Below the pieces are notes generated by a model. It made no database searches and was not told the origin of the DNA. It worked only from the letters and a program-made list of their open reading frames with translations. A stretch of 64,000 nt of DNA, taken from Tyto alba (lineage: Eukaryota; Chordata; Aves; Strigiformes; Tytonidae). The stretch spans positions 5,518,001 through 5,582,000 of the forward strand of contig NW_024881329.1 in the NCBI RefSeq assembly GCF_018691265.1, read 5' to 3'. Of this stretch, positions 1 through 12,596 are shown in pieces (positions within the stretch are counted from its first letter, which is position 1; every line of letters starts with the position of its first letter). The translations under genes were made by a program, and so were the position numbers.

Positions 1-3000
1 CCCAGCTCTGCTGTCCCATCTCCCTGTGATTAACATGAACAGTTAATAATGAGGCTTCTCTGTTTTTCAATTCAGACCTAATCAAAGCTTGAACTCCAGA
101 CTTAACCTTAGCAGAAGCAATACCAAGCATCAATTACTTTTGGTTCAAAAGGTAAAGATACTACATGAAAACAATACCAGTGTTCACTTCTGATTTAGTA
201 TTACCAAATACACAAGTATACCTACTTTTTGGCCCAATCCTAAACCCCAGGCTAAAGCAAATTCAGGATTTACCTTAGAAAAACTTCTCTCTTACCAGCT
301 GAAAATGCAAAAGAAACCAAACTCTCCCCTTTATAGCTAGACACCTCAAACCCTCTCTTTAATTTGAAGTTTCCTTACAAGTATCACTGTGTCCCAGACC
401 ATTGCTCAAAGTCTTAGTTTACAGTAAGACTAGCACAGACTCCCAGTTTGGAACAACAGCCACCTTAAGCAGGTACCCCTTCTCCCAGATTAATCACCAC
501 CTAATCACTGCCTCTAATTTTTAATAGACACTGACTACCTTGGATGGGATGTCAGCTTCTTTGAAGTAACAGTCCCTCATAGTGTTCCCACTTGAGAGGG
601 TACCAATACTTCTGTTGTATACCCTACTGAAGGCTGGGGCTGTAACATCACCACCAGCTGTTTCCTCCTGGAAAAGTTTGTTAGTGTGAGAAAGTAATTT
701 TGTTTGATACTAAACTTTACATTAAATTATCTTTGTGTTTTACAAGCACTGAGAAGTTGTATCCCTATATATCAGAAATACATGGTTACTAACTGAAATT
801 TTACAGCTGGGTCCGTTGTCTGGTAAAAAAGTCACCTCAACTTTATTTCTCTTGAAACGCGTAACTGAGTTGCAGCTCCCACTGGTGATTTACTAATCTT
901 TATACATAAAGCCTACTTTCTAGGACCACTACAATATTTGTACACCCCCAGCAACGTCCTAGATTCCATCTGCAGAGTAGCACATGGCTAAATTAGGGTG
1001 AAATCATGTGCAATTGTTTACAGGAGTGACAAGCTATGGAAAAAAAAAATTAGCCACTCATGGGCTTTGCACAGTCATTGCTATCGAACACAGCTGGGCA
1101 GAGGACTATTTACTTTATACATACAGCACTTTTCACACAGCGGTTAACACACAGCCCCATGACTGCTGCAGGCACCACAACCTTGAAGAAATACTTTGAG
1201 CCAAACTCTGCGCTTTTAGAAATCCCCTTTCACAAGTGTGAAACGTTTGTAGCCATCTGTTCTGCACAAAACCAGCATCATTTGCTGGGCACACCGCCTC
1301 AGCGCCCTGCAGGGCCCAGCCTGGCAGTAGTCTCCCTTCTTGCGGTCTGCTGTCATCCGTTGAGGGCCATCTTTTTTTTTTTTCTTTTGACCTTACACAG
1401 CTCTCCCTTTTACACAGGCACTTCTGGCCCTGGGGTTCACACAGCACACCCCCACACACCACTTTTGGGTCCACACGTGATGAGTACAGCAAGAGCTCCT
1501 CACAGAAGGCTACCCTAGCCAGAACCTCCCCTTCTCTCTAAACCAATTTGGTAACGCAACAGCAGCTCCCAAGCAAGCTTCTCTAGTGAGGATAAATCAG
1601 AAAAACCTCTCAAATTGGCACCATTACCTTTTTGTTTAAAAGGAACAAAGGAACACTAGATGGCCCGCAACCCACTAGCTAGCCAAAAACACAAGTTCAC
1701 CTGCCACCGATCCGTTTACAGACTCTGCAACACACCGTACAGGGACCCTCCCCCCAGCTCAGCTCCTGACCCACAACGTGGGGCTCTTCCCTCGGGCTGG
1801 GTGTTCACGTGTTACGCTAACAGGCTGCAAGATGCTCAGCAACTCTGAGGATCAGGGACATACAATGTAAACATCTGCAGCTCCCCCTTTGCAATCGGGG
1901 AAAAGCAGCAGCCAGTTGCAGGCAGGATTCACCCAGCCTGCTGGCACTACCTATTTCAGGAAGGGATGCACTGTTCTTTCTGTCCACTGACTATCAAAAG
2001 GGAGCAGCTCCAATGTGGTTTGGGAGGGTCTATCTCCTCCCTCCCCAAACGGGAAGCTGTACTTCAGTGGGACCTTTCAGCCCTACGATAAGCTAAATAC
2101 CTATTAACAATTACCAAAAGTTGACTATCCCCAAGTACTAAGGCTTTTGTGGAAGTGGGCACGTGAAATATTTATGATTGCTCATCCTTCGTGTGAGAAA
2201 GCAGCAGCTCCTCATGGCCAGTACCTACCACTTCATTTCTAGATTTGTCGCACTCATTGGGGATTGCTGGGGTAAAGCAGAAAGAGAAGTCCCTGTATTC
2301 TCATAACATATATAAATTTGGGTATGCTAGAAAAGAAACCAAATTTGGCAGAGCTTGTTCAGTTCTGTAGAAAGGAGGGGAGCAAAAAGGAGATCATAAC
2401 TGACCCAATCTTTGACATTTCCCCCAACAACATACACAATGCATTTTCATGGGAATGTTACAAGTCATCTACTAAATGGAAATGTTTCATCTCAAAGTGC
2501 GTAAGAGCTACAAAGCTCTCCCTGGAGAATCTCTGCTCATAGCTGCTTTGGGCTGTTTAAGGGACATTTATTTTTCTAGAAAAGGATAACGTTCATTTTC
2601 AGGACACTACAAATTCTTATGAGAACACTAAACAAAACCGAAATGCAACCTTCTCTTTTTTTAAAAAAAGGACTAGGAATTTCTCCTTCCAGGCATTCTC
2701 CATTGCAGAATATTCTTTATGTCCTTCATCAGTCTTGTACTTGGTTACAGATGGAAAATATTAGCTCTGGTTTACAAAACACAGCTCTGTTTCCTGTAAC
2801 ACAGCACAGGTTGGACAAATCTGTCATTTGAGCAGTGTGTCTATTCTGTGGCCAGTTCTGTAATCTACAAGCAATGTAATCCTAAACAAGGAATCTCATG
2901 TTAGCAGCCAAGATTGGAAATTCCCTGTTTAGTGCAATTGCTGCCAAAACCATCTCACTTGCTAAGGACAAACTATTTTTCAGTCTGTGGTTTGGAAGCT

Positions 3001-3699
3001 CTTTTTGATAAATCATACCTCACTTTCTAAAATGACACAAATACACCTGATTTTAAAAAGTGCAAAATGGATTCAGGAAAGTTTAGGGCATATAAAAAAC
3101 ATCACACTGTCGATAAAGATTATTCTACTTTTTAAATACAGTTTGCACAGACGCTGTTTTGCAACTCTGAAAAGTTGTATTTCAGAACCACCAACAACAA
3201 GGTGGTTGTGTACAAATACGAGAACAGCAAGGGAGAAAAGAAAGGGTGTTATACGATACAGATAGGACATAGATCAAGGATGATCTAGATACAGCTTTGA
3301 GAACTTGACCTCAGTTTTCAAGATGGATCAGGGTGATATAAATAATGTCAATGAGGATATGCCATCATCACAACCAAGATGGAAGCAAAACTCAAGAAAT
3401 GGAGTATGTCCAGGTTGGCGGACACAGGACTGAAAGGCAGGCAGAATAAAACTACATTAAGCATTTAGAATAAGTTTTCCAGGTCACAGATGCTTCCAGC
3501 TGATCAAAAAGAATACAGTGCAAGAATATAGTGCTGATATTTAAAACCAGAGTTCAGAAATGACTGCAAAAAATTAGATTTAAGTATTTAATGCTTTTGA
3601 AGGAATCTTAAAGGAAATTTAACAAGACAAAGGGGAAAGTGAGTATAACAGACCAACTGTCCAAACATTGTGTGTATCCAAGTAAATGACTTATTTCTT
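1..3699. other. Non-coding sequence, no supported gene
   Basis: This is mixed-composition sequence with GC-richer patches near 1270-1500 and 1730-1850 and AT-rich stretches elsewhere. Short open frames (up to about 152 codons at 1060-1518) have no recognisable domain, biased composition or splice context. I see no clear repeat. Confidence 0.6.
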
Positions 3700-4450
3700 C
3701 TAGAAAACTTTTATCAAATAAACTGATACAAGAAATCTTATGTTTGGACATTAATAAACCATTTGACATGGTGACACAGGAGAAACGTTACTCAAAAGAA
3801 GATGAAAGATTAGCAGAGAATCTATTATTTGAACGCAACTTTGAGCCAAGACAAAATGGAAGTAAGTTGTTTTGAGAAGCAAAATATCAGGTTGGAGAAA
3901 AACTACTAGCAGAGATTGTCAAGAACAGCCGTGGGACAGATCTTTAAGTATTTTCATTCACTATCTTGAGACAAAAATACAAAGTCTTTCAATTAATCAA
4001 GTTGAAAAGCATTGCCAGCAGAAAGGAATTTGGGGGCTGCTGTACACAAGAAACTGCCTAAACTCAAGTTTAAAAAAAAAAAAAGCAGCTGTGGGTGACC
4101 ATAGTGTAAAATGCAGTAAACGCATGGGACTAATTGCAGGGGTTTATTGTTACAATTTGTTAGCTCATTAAAAGCTGTGAAGGACCGAGCAGCCGTGGGT
4201 GCCAGAGCTGGTCCTGGTATCAGTATCAACGTGATGCAGTTCCCAAAGCCGTGAATGCGATCATGCCCTGTATCACAAGAGGAGTCCTCAGCAGACACAC
4301 ACAGGGAGGTGTTCACGCCGCTGTGCAAGTGTCAGCAGTACCTCCTTCAGTGTACTGGGTATGCTTCAACTCGGTATTTAAGAGGGAGGAATTTCATCTG
4401 GAGTATGTGCAGGGAAGGGTCACAAAAACCATCCTGAGCCAGACCACGCC
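3700..4450 (+). mobile_element. Decayed CR1/L3-type LINE ORF2 fossil
   Basis: Two fragments in one orientation resemble non-LTR reverse-transcriptase ORF2. At 3744-3773 the plus strand encodes LDINKPFDMV, close to the RT motif A signature LDFxKAFDxV of CR1-type elements. At 4353-4433 it encodes YWVCFNSVFKREEFHLEYVQ followed by GRVTKTI, close to the conserved ORF2 tail Y-V-FW-P-KKDI-LE-VQRRATKMI. Stops and frame changes lie between them, and their 600-nt separation is shorter than in an intact element, so internal deletion has occurred. The FADD catalytic box was not found. It is inactive and old. Sequence from about 3300 to 3700 may belong to it but shows no clear motif. Confidence 0.55.
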
Positions 4451-6341
4451 TCATTTGGTATCCCATGTACCTTTTCCAGGGTTTGAATTCTTCTCTCTTT
4501 GCCCTTCTGAATGCTCCTTCTGTAGTTTCCTATGTGAGGAGCTTTTTCCTGTTTTAAGACAGTTGGGATGGAAGGTTGTGGGGGTTCAGGTATGTTGTTG
4601 CTGTTGGGTTTGGTAGTATTTTGTTTCAGTTAAGTATTACTAATGTTAATTGTTCTTGCCTTTTCGCTCCTTGCAGAAATTTGAATTTGTACACATTACA
4701 GCATCTCACACTTCGCCAGCCTGCTGAGCTCAGGGAGTCGATGGCTCATCTTAGGAAGTGGGCTGTCAAATAGGAAGAGGAGGTTGCACTGTCAGAGCAA
4801 TGTCTGGAGCAGTTTCTCACAGAGACCCGTATGAGCATGACTCAAGGCTCCAACAGTGACCTTGGTAAGGTTAGGAGAGGGACTGCCCCGCACTTCCCGT
4901 GACAGAGCACTCCACGGGACAGGAATCCCAATTTTCTACATGTTACTGACGTGGCATCCTCTGAGCACTGTCTGCCCAGCAGGTCTGTACTTTGGCACCT
5001 GCCTTCAAATGAAGGGTCGCCCCGGTCCTGCCCAATTTGATAATGCAACACACCGAAAAAAAGTTCATCTTTAATTCCCCAAGCTGCCTCAACTCATGGT
5101 ATTTTTCTGTCTTATCCAGCACACTTGATTACACCGAAGTCCCTTTTAGCAAAAGCACACCGCAGGCGCTGGACTCGGCTGTGCCATCAGCCAGCACCTC
5201 TCCATCTATCACCCTTGGTCTGTCACGGCACGGCCTGGTCCAGACCAGCTCCTGCTGGGCAACACTAGTCCTGAAAGCTGGTGTGTGGGCGATGGGTTTG
5301 GGAGCCCTGGGGAAAGCTCCCTGGCCTCCAGAAGAACTCTCATCCCACAGATCTTCTCCAGCAGCATGCAGGAGCTAATAATATCCCTCTGCTGTTGTTA
5401 TATAGCATTTCCTTCTCTTTATTTTAACTTTTACTGGTTGCATTACCAGCTGCTCCTTTGCCTCTGTCGCATGACTGAGCGTCAAAAGAAGCCATAAATC
5501 AGCTTATGGTATTCATCGAATGGTAAAATCGGCACTTTCTCCCCTTCTGAAGGACTAGAATTTTAAGTACAGCTTCTAAATATACTTTTAAGATTTTATT
5601 ATTGTAGTTACCACTAAAAAAAGATTTAAGAGACAACACAAAACCAGCTTTCCCTGGAGAAGGTATGTACTGATCGGCACAAGAGGAACAAAGCCACAGA
5701 TCTCAACTGGGGACATGCTGGGAACCACGGCCGCAGCCAGGGCAGGCAGAGCCCTTCCCCAGTGCTGGTGCGCTCCGGGACACACTTGGTGGGAAGCTGG
5801 AGCTAAAGAGCAGGATGGGCACAGGCGTACTGGGACCAAAACCCCGAGTCAAATCCTCCACTTACCTCACCCTGACACTCCCCAATATCCCAATATCCCA
5901 CCCTTTCTTTTGTTAGAGACAAAAACCAGCACAGCTCACCAATACGGGAAGCACCCTCTGGTGTCCAGTGCATCCCTGTCTGACCAGAGACCGGAGCCAA
6001 GAAGCGTCAATACGAGAAAACCATCAGGGAAATTAATTTCCAAACAATTCTTTCGTGATCCGCTGTGTGTTTTCCTTTCAATGACTATTTCTAGTAAAAT
6101 GCAAAAGGTATCAATATAACTATTTATTGCTTCCTAATACAAGTACAGTAATTGCACATTAAAACTGAACAAAGTATATGAGTAAGAATAAATCCTGTAT
6201 CATGCATTTGTATCTAATTGACAAATAGCCGTTCTTCTAATTTTTGTATTAAAATGCTTTGTCTAGGTGGTTTCCTGAAATACTTCCTCAGAAACAGTGA
6301 TTAGATTTCTAACATTAGATTGCAATAATGAATGACTGACC

Positions 6342-6356
6342 GGGGGGGGGGGGGGG
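6342..6356. repeat. Poly-G run (G15)
   Basis: Fifteen consecutive G lie in AT-rich sequence. The run has G-quadruplex potential and a high risk of length error. Confidence 0.9.
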
Positions 6357-9300
6357 CAGGAAATTAGAGCTAAACATTTTAAATTCAGCAACTAATTTTG
6401 CACAACTGAAATTTAAGCTACTTGTGTTCATCTAGGAAATACTAACAGGAGTAACTATTTGCTCTCTACTAGCACTCCGTCTTTAGTTTCACATGAATGA
6501 TAATCCAGGCTGCTTTTGCCTTAGGAGCTGGGGGTTATGTTTCCCTGTGACCTTCTACAGAGGCTTCCAAAAATAGGGAAGCAGGAGAGGGATGGCACCA
6601 AGCACCCGTGGAGCGCAGGTGGCTCTTTCTGCTTCACACCAGGGATGCAAAGGATTTCAGCTTTCATTTTCTTAAATGCCTTTTCACCCTTTACGTGACC
6701 ATGAAAACAAAAACTAATGAAAGTCAAATACCTTCTTTTTCCTGTCAAACAACTCCTCTCCTTTTCTAAATAAATTTTTTAATATGCTTTCACAAACACT
6801 CAGGAATGACATTTAGAGCTGTCAACTGAAAAAAAAAATCCTCTTTTTTAGGTATTCACTTTCTCAAGGTACATATAAAAATTCTTAAATATAACAGTAA
6901 CGACATTCATGGAATAAGCAAGTGTAAAAATTAAGTGACCGATACACTGGAGTCTTTGTTTACCCCTCTGAAGAAATAATGAACACTTGCATAGCAAGGA
7001 CAGGACAAAATGAATATTTAATATAAAAACTTGTATTGTACCCCCTCTTCTACAGTTCCTTTCAGCTAGAAGATAAGTAGGAATATGGACAAGTTGTTTA
7101 TTTTTTAGATTACTTTTAACTACTTGTACTACTTGTTTTCAGTTCTCAACCAAGAGACCAAAATGGTACTGTGGGGGTGTTTGTTTTTTAAAAAAACCAA
7201 GCAAAATTACACGACTCCAAGATACCATTCTTAAAAAGCAAAAGCCTTTCACAAGGAATCAAGGAATGCTACTATAAATTCAGCTTCAAAAGTGACATTT
7301 GCTCACAAAGTTACTGCATATTAAATTTTTCAAAAGAAAAGATGTGTCAAAGTCTTTGACAGTACGTTTTCTATTTATCACACATTCTGCTTTACTACAT
7401 TTGTTTCCACTCCTGCAATATGCTTTTTGCTAGGGCACAATAGACTTCTTTTCCGGAAGAAATATTGTTTTAATTGTTTGGAATTTCATACCCCATGCAG
7501 GTGTGAAAGGCTCTGGTGACTCTTCCAAGTGGTGTACATTTCAGTGGTAAAACACCACTAATTATCTAGGCATAAATTACACTTTTCCCTTATTCTTCTA
7601 AAAAAGCCCACAGTCCTGCAGGGGTTTTATGGTTTTACGTAGCACTGCCATTTCTCAGATTTTATATGGCAAGTTTCATATTTTTATTTCCACAAAACTT
7701 CACAAGTAATTTTATTCAGATACCTGCTTGTTTGAGACATTTTCAGGTTATAGACCCATTCCTCCCAACAAATAATGGATTTAACTAACATACTTAAATA
7801 ACATAACTAAGATCATGAAAATGAGATTCAGCGCACTAAGAACTACTCAGAAGTCCTAGGTCAGCTACAGCACAGCACTCTCTCAAACTCAGCGGTTGCA
7901 GAAGTTACTCAAAACTCAGAGAGCTTCATTAAACCGTGCTTATGTCTTACCCTACCGACTTGCATAATAAAGCTATAAACAACGCTGAAATCACCCCCAC
8001 TGCAGGTTGGCTTGGCACAATAGACGAGCTACCCAAAAGAAACCCTGTCTGGAGTTCAGGAGGCACATTCCCATCCCAAACAGGGTGACATTTTTACCCT
8101 GCTCCTCCTCACAAAACTCTTACAATTGAATTTATATTAGTGTTGGATTTCCCAGCAGAGGCACACACCAATATACAGTAGATGAACTAATCATTTATTC
8201 CTCCGGGTAAGGAAAAACAACGCCCTAAATACTGAAGGTCCAAACGCCACCCAAGGATACAGGGTTTTAGACAGTAACGTGGGATCTTTATCTACAGCCC
8301 TACAGGAGCTGTGAGCCCAAGAAGAGCAGAAGATTTCTTTGCACTGACAAGCCACGAAGAGGACACCTGACAAACCCCCCCCTCCTCTGGGGCTCCCGTG
8401 AGCCGTGTCTCATCTCTGTTCCCCCTTGGCAAATGTAGATAGCAGGGTTTCCTTTCCTATAACACGATGCTACTAGATGGCATGGGGTATTTACTCGACT
8501 ATGGCAATACCAGTCTCCTGGGTGCTCATGAGCAAAAAGGATCATATAAGGATTATCTATAATGCTTTTTATTCCCTCCCCCCCTCACTGTGAACACACA
8601 ATATTGAAAAGCTCTATCAGATCAATATATAATATGATATATAACGTAGCCAGTCTCTGTCCTCCTCACCTACTCCAAAGACACAATTTTCAAATTTCCT
8701 CCTCAAATACCCAAACATTCTGGGTAACTGAAATCATGTCGTTGGTAAGTTTCATACCATTTTCCTTTAAAATTCCTCTAAAACTATTGCTACTTTTGGG
8801 AGTACAGGGAATACAACTTCCATAAATGATAGGAAAACTTTCTCAACTACCTCTATCAAACTTGTGTGTGCTACCAATGTACATGTCTTCCCAGTAAAAA
8901 TACATCCACTAAATATCAGCAGCCTCCACATTGTACCATGAGATGCTGATTAGACACAAGACAAACTGTCCCAGCCTGGGTATGCAATAGAGGCTGTCAC
9001 TAGGGAGAAGTGACAGCACTGCAAAGATGACCAGAAAGGCCTGAGTCTTTGCTCATTCATGTACAAGTAGGTGCACAGATTAATACTATAAATTTGCGCT
9101 TAAATCACTACATCCATTTCAAGATCATGTGAATATACTTTCTTACCTAGTGTTCACCACAATTTTACAGAAAGTTTCGCTGTTCTGAGGGAAAAAAAAA
9201 AAATTCAAAGGCTATTTTGGTTCAATTTATTTTCACAAACCAGTTTTCCACATTTGCCTGAGACCTGTTGGATGTTGGGGTTAAACCAATTCCAATCGGT

Positions 9301-12300
9301 TACCCAGATGTGGAAAGTATTGGTTGCATATAAGTTGCATATAAACACCAGTGTATGCAAAGGTATTTATTTTATGGTGATGAAAAAAGCATCACTTCAC
9401 AAATTAACAGCAACTTCAATGAAATTAAATTTGCCTAAAACAAATATGAACATACAATTTCTGGGCATGCAAGAATAAAGCTTCAGAAGAACCTTAATCC
9501 AAGCAGAGGATGAGACTCCCAGGGGATTTCTGCGTGAAAAGTCACTGACAGTGTGGAAGGGACAACTTCACGCATACATTATCTCCATGAGTTGGTGAAG
9601 TACTTGGCCTTCGTATCATGAAGACAACAGAGCTCGACTCAAAAACAGTCTAACTAGCAACATTTCAAAGACACTAGCCTATATGTGTGGACAATGTCAT
9701 GAAATTACGAATTTCATCATACTTTTATACAAGCATCATCTGTAGCTTTCTAACGAAGCACCCAGACCACCCCATTTCCTACCAGGCTGCCGGGGGACCT
9801 CCTGGCACAATGTTCCATGAGAGGATGCTCTTAAGAGCAAACAAGTTGCTGTCAATTTGTTAGTGCTACTGGTACTACCTAACAGGACTCAATGAAGGTC
9901 TCACCTAAAAAAGTTGCATAGTTTTATTTATGTAGAGTTAACATAAGCACAGCTTCTAGCTACCCACTAGGAATGATTCCACCAACATAAGTCACCTTTT
10001 CAATCCCCCAAGATCAGTGCAATAAGCTGAGTTTCCACCACCACCTTATGCTTTCACAGCATTTCACCAGTTTACGTCTTCCCATTAGTGTTATAAAAAC
10101 ACTTGCCAGTAGCGACATTATTTAAAAAAAAAAAAAAATGCCAACACCCTTTTGCATAAATAGGTGCGGCACATCAGAAAACCCTGCAACAACAGTCTGG
10201 GTCCAGACCTGGTCTAAAGCTCTCACCAATTTCTCTTCCAGGCCCCAAACCCTTCACCCACCGACCATGCTGGGCCAAACCCTGCCCTGCGCCACCAGCC
10301 ACGTATCCAGCACATCGGTCCTGGGGCAGGGGGACCTCGCAAGCTGCAAACCATCACGAGCTGTCAACAACCTCAGCAAATCTCAGACATCTGTGGCTTA
10401 TCAAGCCAGCAGCATTTTTCCTACATTAATCTCCACGAGGCCTGCCCCAGCTTTCATTTCAAAAGACTTGGCATGGTATCTTCAGGAAAAAAAAAAAAAA
10501 AAAAAAATTAAAAAAATTGCTTGATTTCTCCAGATGCAGCTGGTTGGGAGGACCGGCTTTGAAATCCGAGTACATCGCAGAGATGTCGACATGCTCATTG
10601 CAGGCAGCTTGCAGCACAGGGGACAGCACTAATGACTGCAAAAGCCTTTTAGATACTGCCCTTGGGCGAGCCCTCCCCTTCCTTTGGGGGAGTTTGGGGA
10701 GTGCTTTAAGTAGCTGTTGTGTTGAGAGGCTCGCCCAGACACAGCGCACTCGCACCCGTGTCCAGCACCCTCCTCCAGCCAAGGGTTCTCCCGGCAGCTC
10801 TCAAAACCCAGCACTGTGGGTGCACACATTCTCCAACACGGGTGTTGGGGACTGCAGCCAAAGTAAGGCAACAGCCTTCACTGCTGACATGATGAAAGCC
10901 CAGGGAACTGCTCCACCATGCTGCCTGTGCCCACCCTGGATCCCCCAGCCTGCTGGTCAGCTCCTGCCCACAACATGATCCCCCGATGCTCAGGGACATC
11001 CCAGCCCCTGAGGGCACGTCTGCTCCTCCCTGCCCTGGAGACTCTCCAGTTACTATTACATGTCAGCTCATGTTACACCACATTTTAAAAAGGTTAAAAA
11101 ACCTCCACCACACCACTCTTGCTAGACACTGAAGTTCATCTTTGATCAACAGAGATTAATTACTAGAGGTTAAACTCCTGTTCAGACCAGAAAGCACCAA
11201 CCTGACCACCTGCCTAGTAGAGCCCACAGACTCTTCTCAGAGCTTCATGAAACAGTCTGTGTTAAATCCAAAGCATCTCTCTATGGACAGAAACCAGGTC
11301 TTACTTTCTTCTTGCCTTTTTAAAAATACTAACCTGAAGGATCTCTTACGACCTTTTCCTAAAAATCTTACGGCGTAAGCAGTAGTCGACATTCATGTTT
11401 AGTTAAGATTTGCACAGCCGACAAATACTCACACCACCTCATACACACAGAAGTCTAACTACCAGCATCTCTGTTCACCTGGCACCTTCCAACGCCCCTG
11501 TGGTGCGCAGGTGGGGCAGGTAGACTGCCATCATTAGGGGTCCCAAAGCACAGGAGGAGGGATGGCTCTGCTCCACACAGACAAAAAAAAAAGGACTGAC
11601 GGTGTTTATAGTTATAGCCTGTCTTCAGCTCCAGCTGTCTCAAAGCAGAGTGACATAAAACACGTAAGTTGGTTGTATTTCACAAGAGGATATGCTTTCA
11701 TATCACGTTAAAAATGTCAAAATATCTTTTTCTGGAGCACGTATGCCAGGAAAGGGTCAGAGCAGAATTTTCACAGTGGAACACGTGGTGCCCATCGCCA
11801 GGGTAACTCCTCTGCCATGAGCACCTCAAACTGAGTTATCAACTCGGATGCCTTTCCCTCCACAGCAAAGTGATGAATTTAAAATCAGAAAGCTTAACAG
11901 TGTAGGTATTTATTTATATATTTATACACACACACATATGATTTCATCTGAATCAGAACACGTTTAAAAATGTAATCCAAACTTTAGATTAAACTTACAC
12001 ACGTCTTCTCTGGCCAAAAGAATATTAAAAATTTTCTAATTGCTCCAGAAATTCAATGAAGCAAGTACATCATTAGTATGTTTAAAAGAACTGGTAGCTC
12101 ACTTATCTCTTTATAGTGGTCTACATATGTTTAAGGAAAGATTTATTGCATCGTGGGTTTAAAGTTACTCACATGGAAGCAGTTTGGAAACAGCTTTCAG
12201 TACCGGTGAATGTTCAATGGCTCCATTAAATGAATGGGACACCAAGATGCTCCGGTCTTCACACAGGCAGGAAGAAGTGTAACTAAAAATGGACTAACTT

Positions 12301-12557
12301 AAGATGTCTTTTTATATGAAGCTTTTCAGCTGATTCATACTAGTCCTAAGTAGCTGAACATTTATAGATCACTTACTGCCTCAAGTCAGGGTTACAGCAA
12401 GGAGAGGTTGGAGTCTCATCAACTTTATCATAGGAATTTGTTACATTGACAGACCACAAATTTATTTAATAAAATCATGGTTTTATTAAGGGGACTGCCA
12501 GAAACAACCAACTGATATCTCAGGGGAATGCTGGTCCGCACCTAACTCAGCAGTCAG

Positions 12558-12593
<36 letters not shown>
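12558..12593. repeat. Poly-A run (A36)
   Basis: This is an uninterrupted 36-nt A run. No target-site duplication or element body could be defined around it. Confidence 0.95.

Positions 12594-12596
<3 letters not shown>

Noticed and set aside
1060..1518. 152-codon plus-strand frame
   Set aside because: It runs through a poly-T tract (FFFFF) and has low-complexity, domain-free sequence.
10517..10978. Overlapping open frames of 80-153 codons on both strands
   Set aside because: Frames open on both strands at once reflect GC-rich composition, not coding. No family is recognised.
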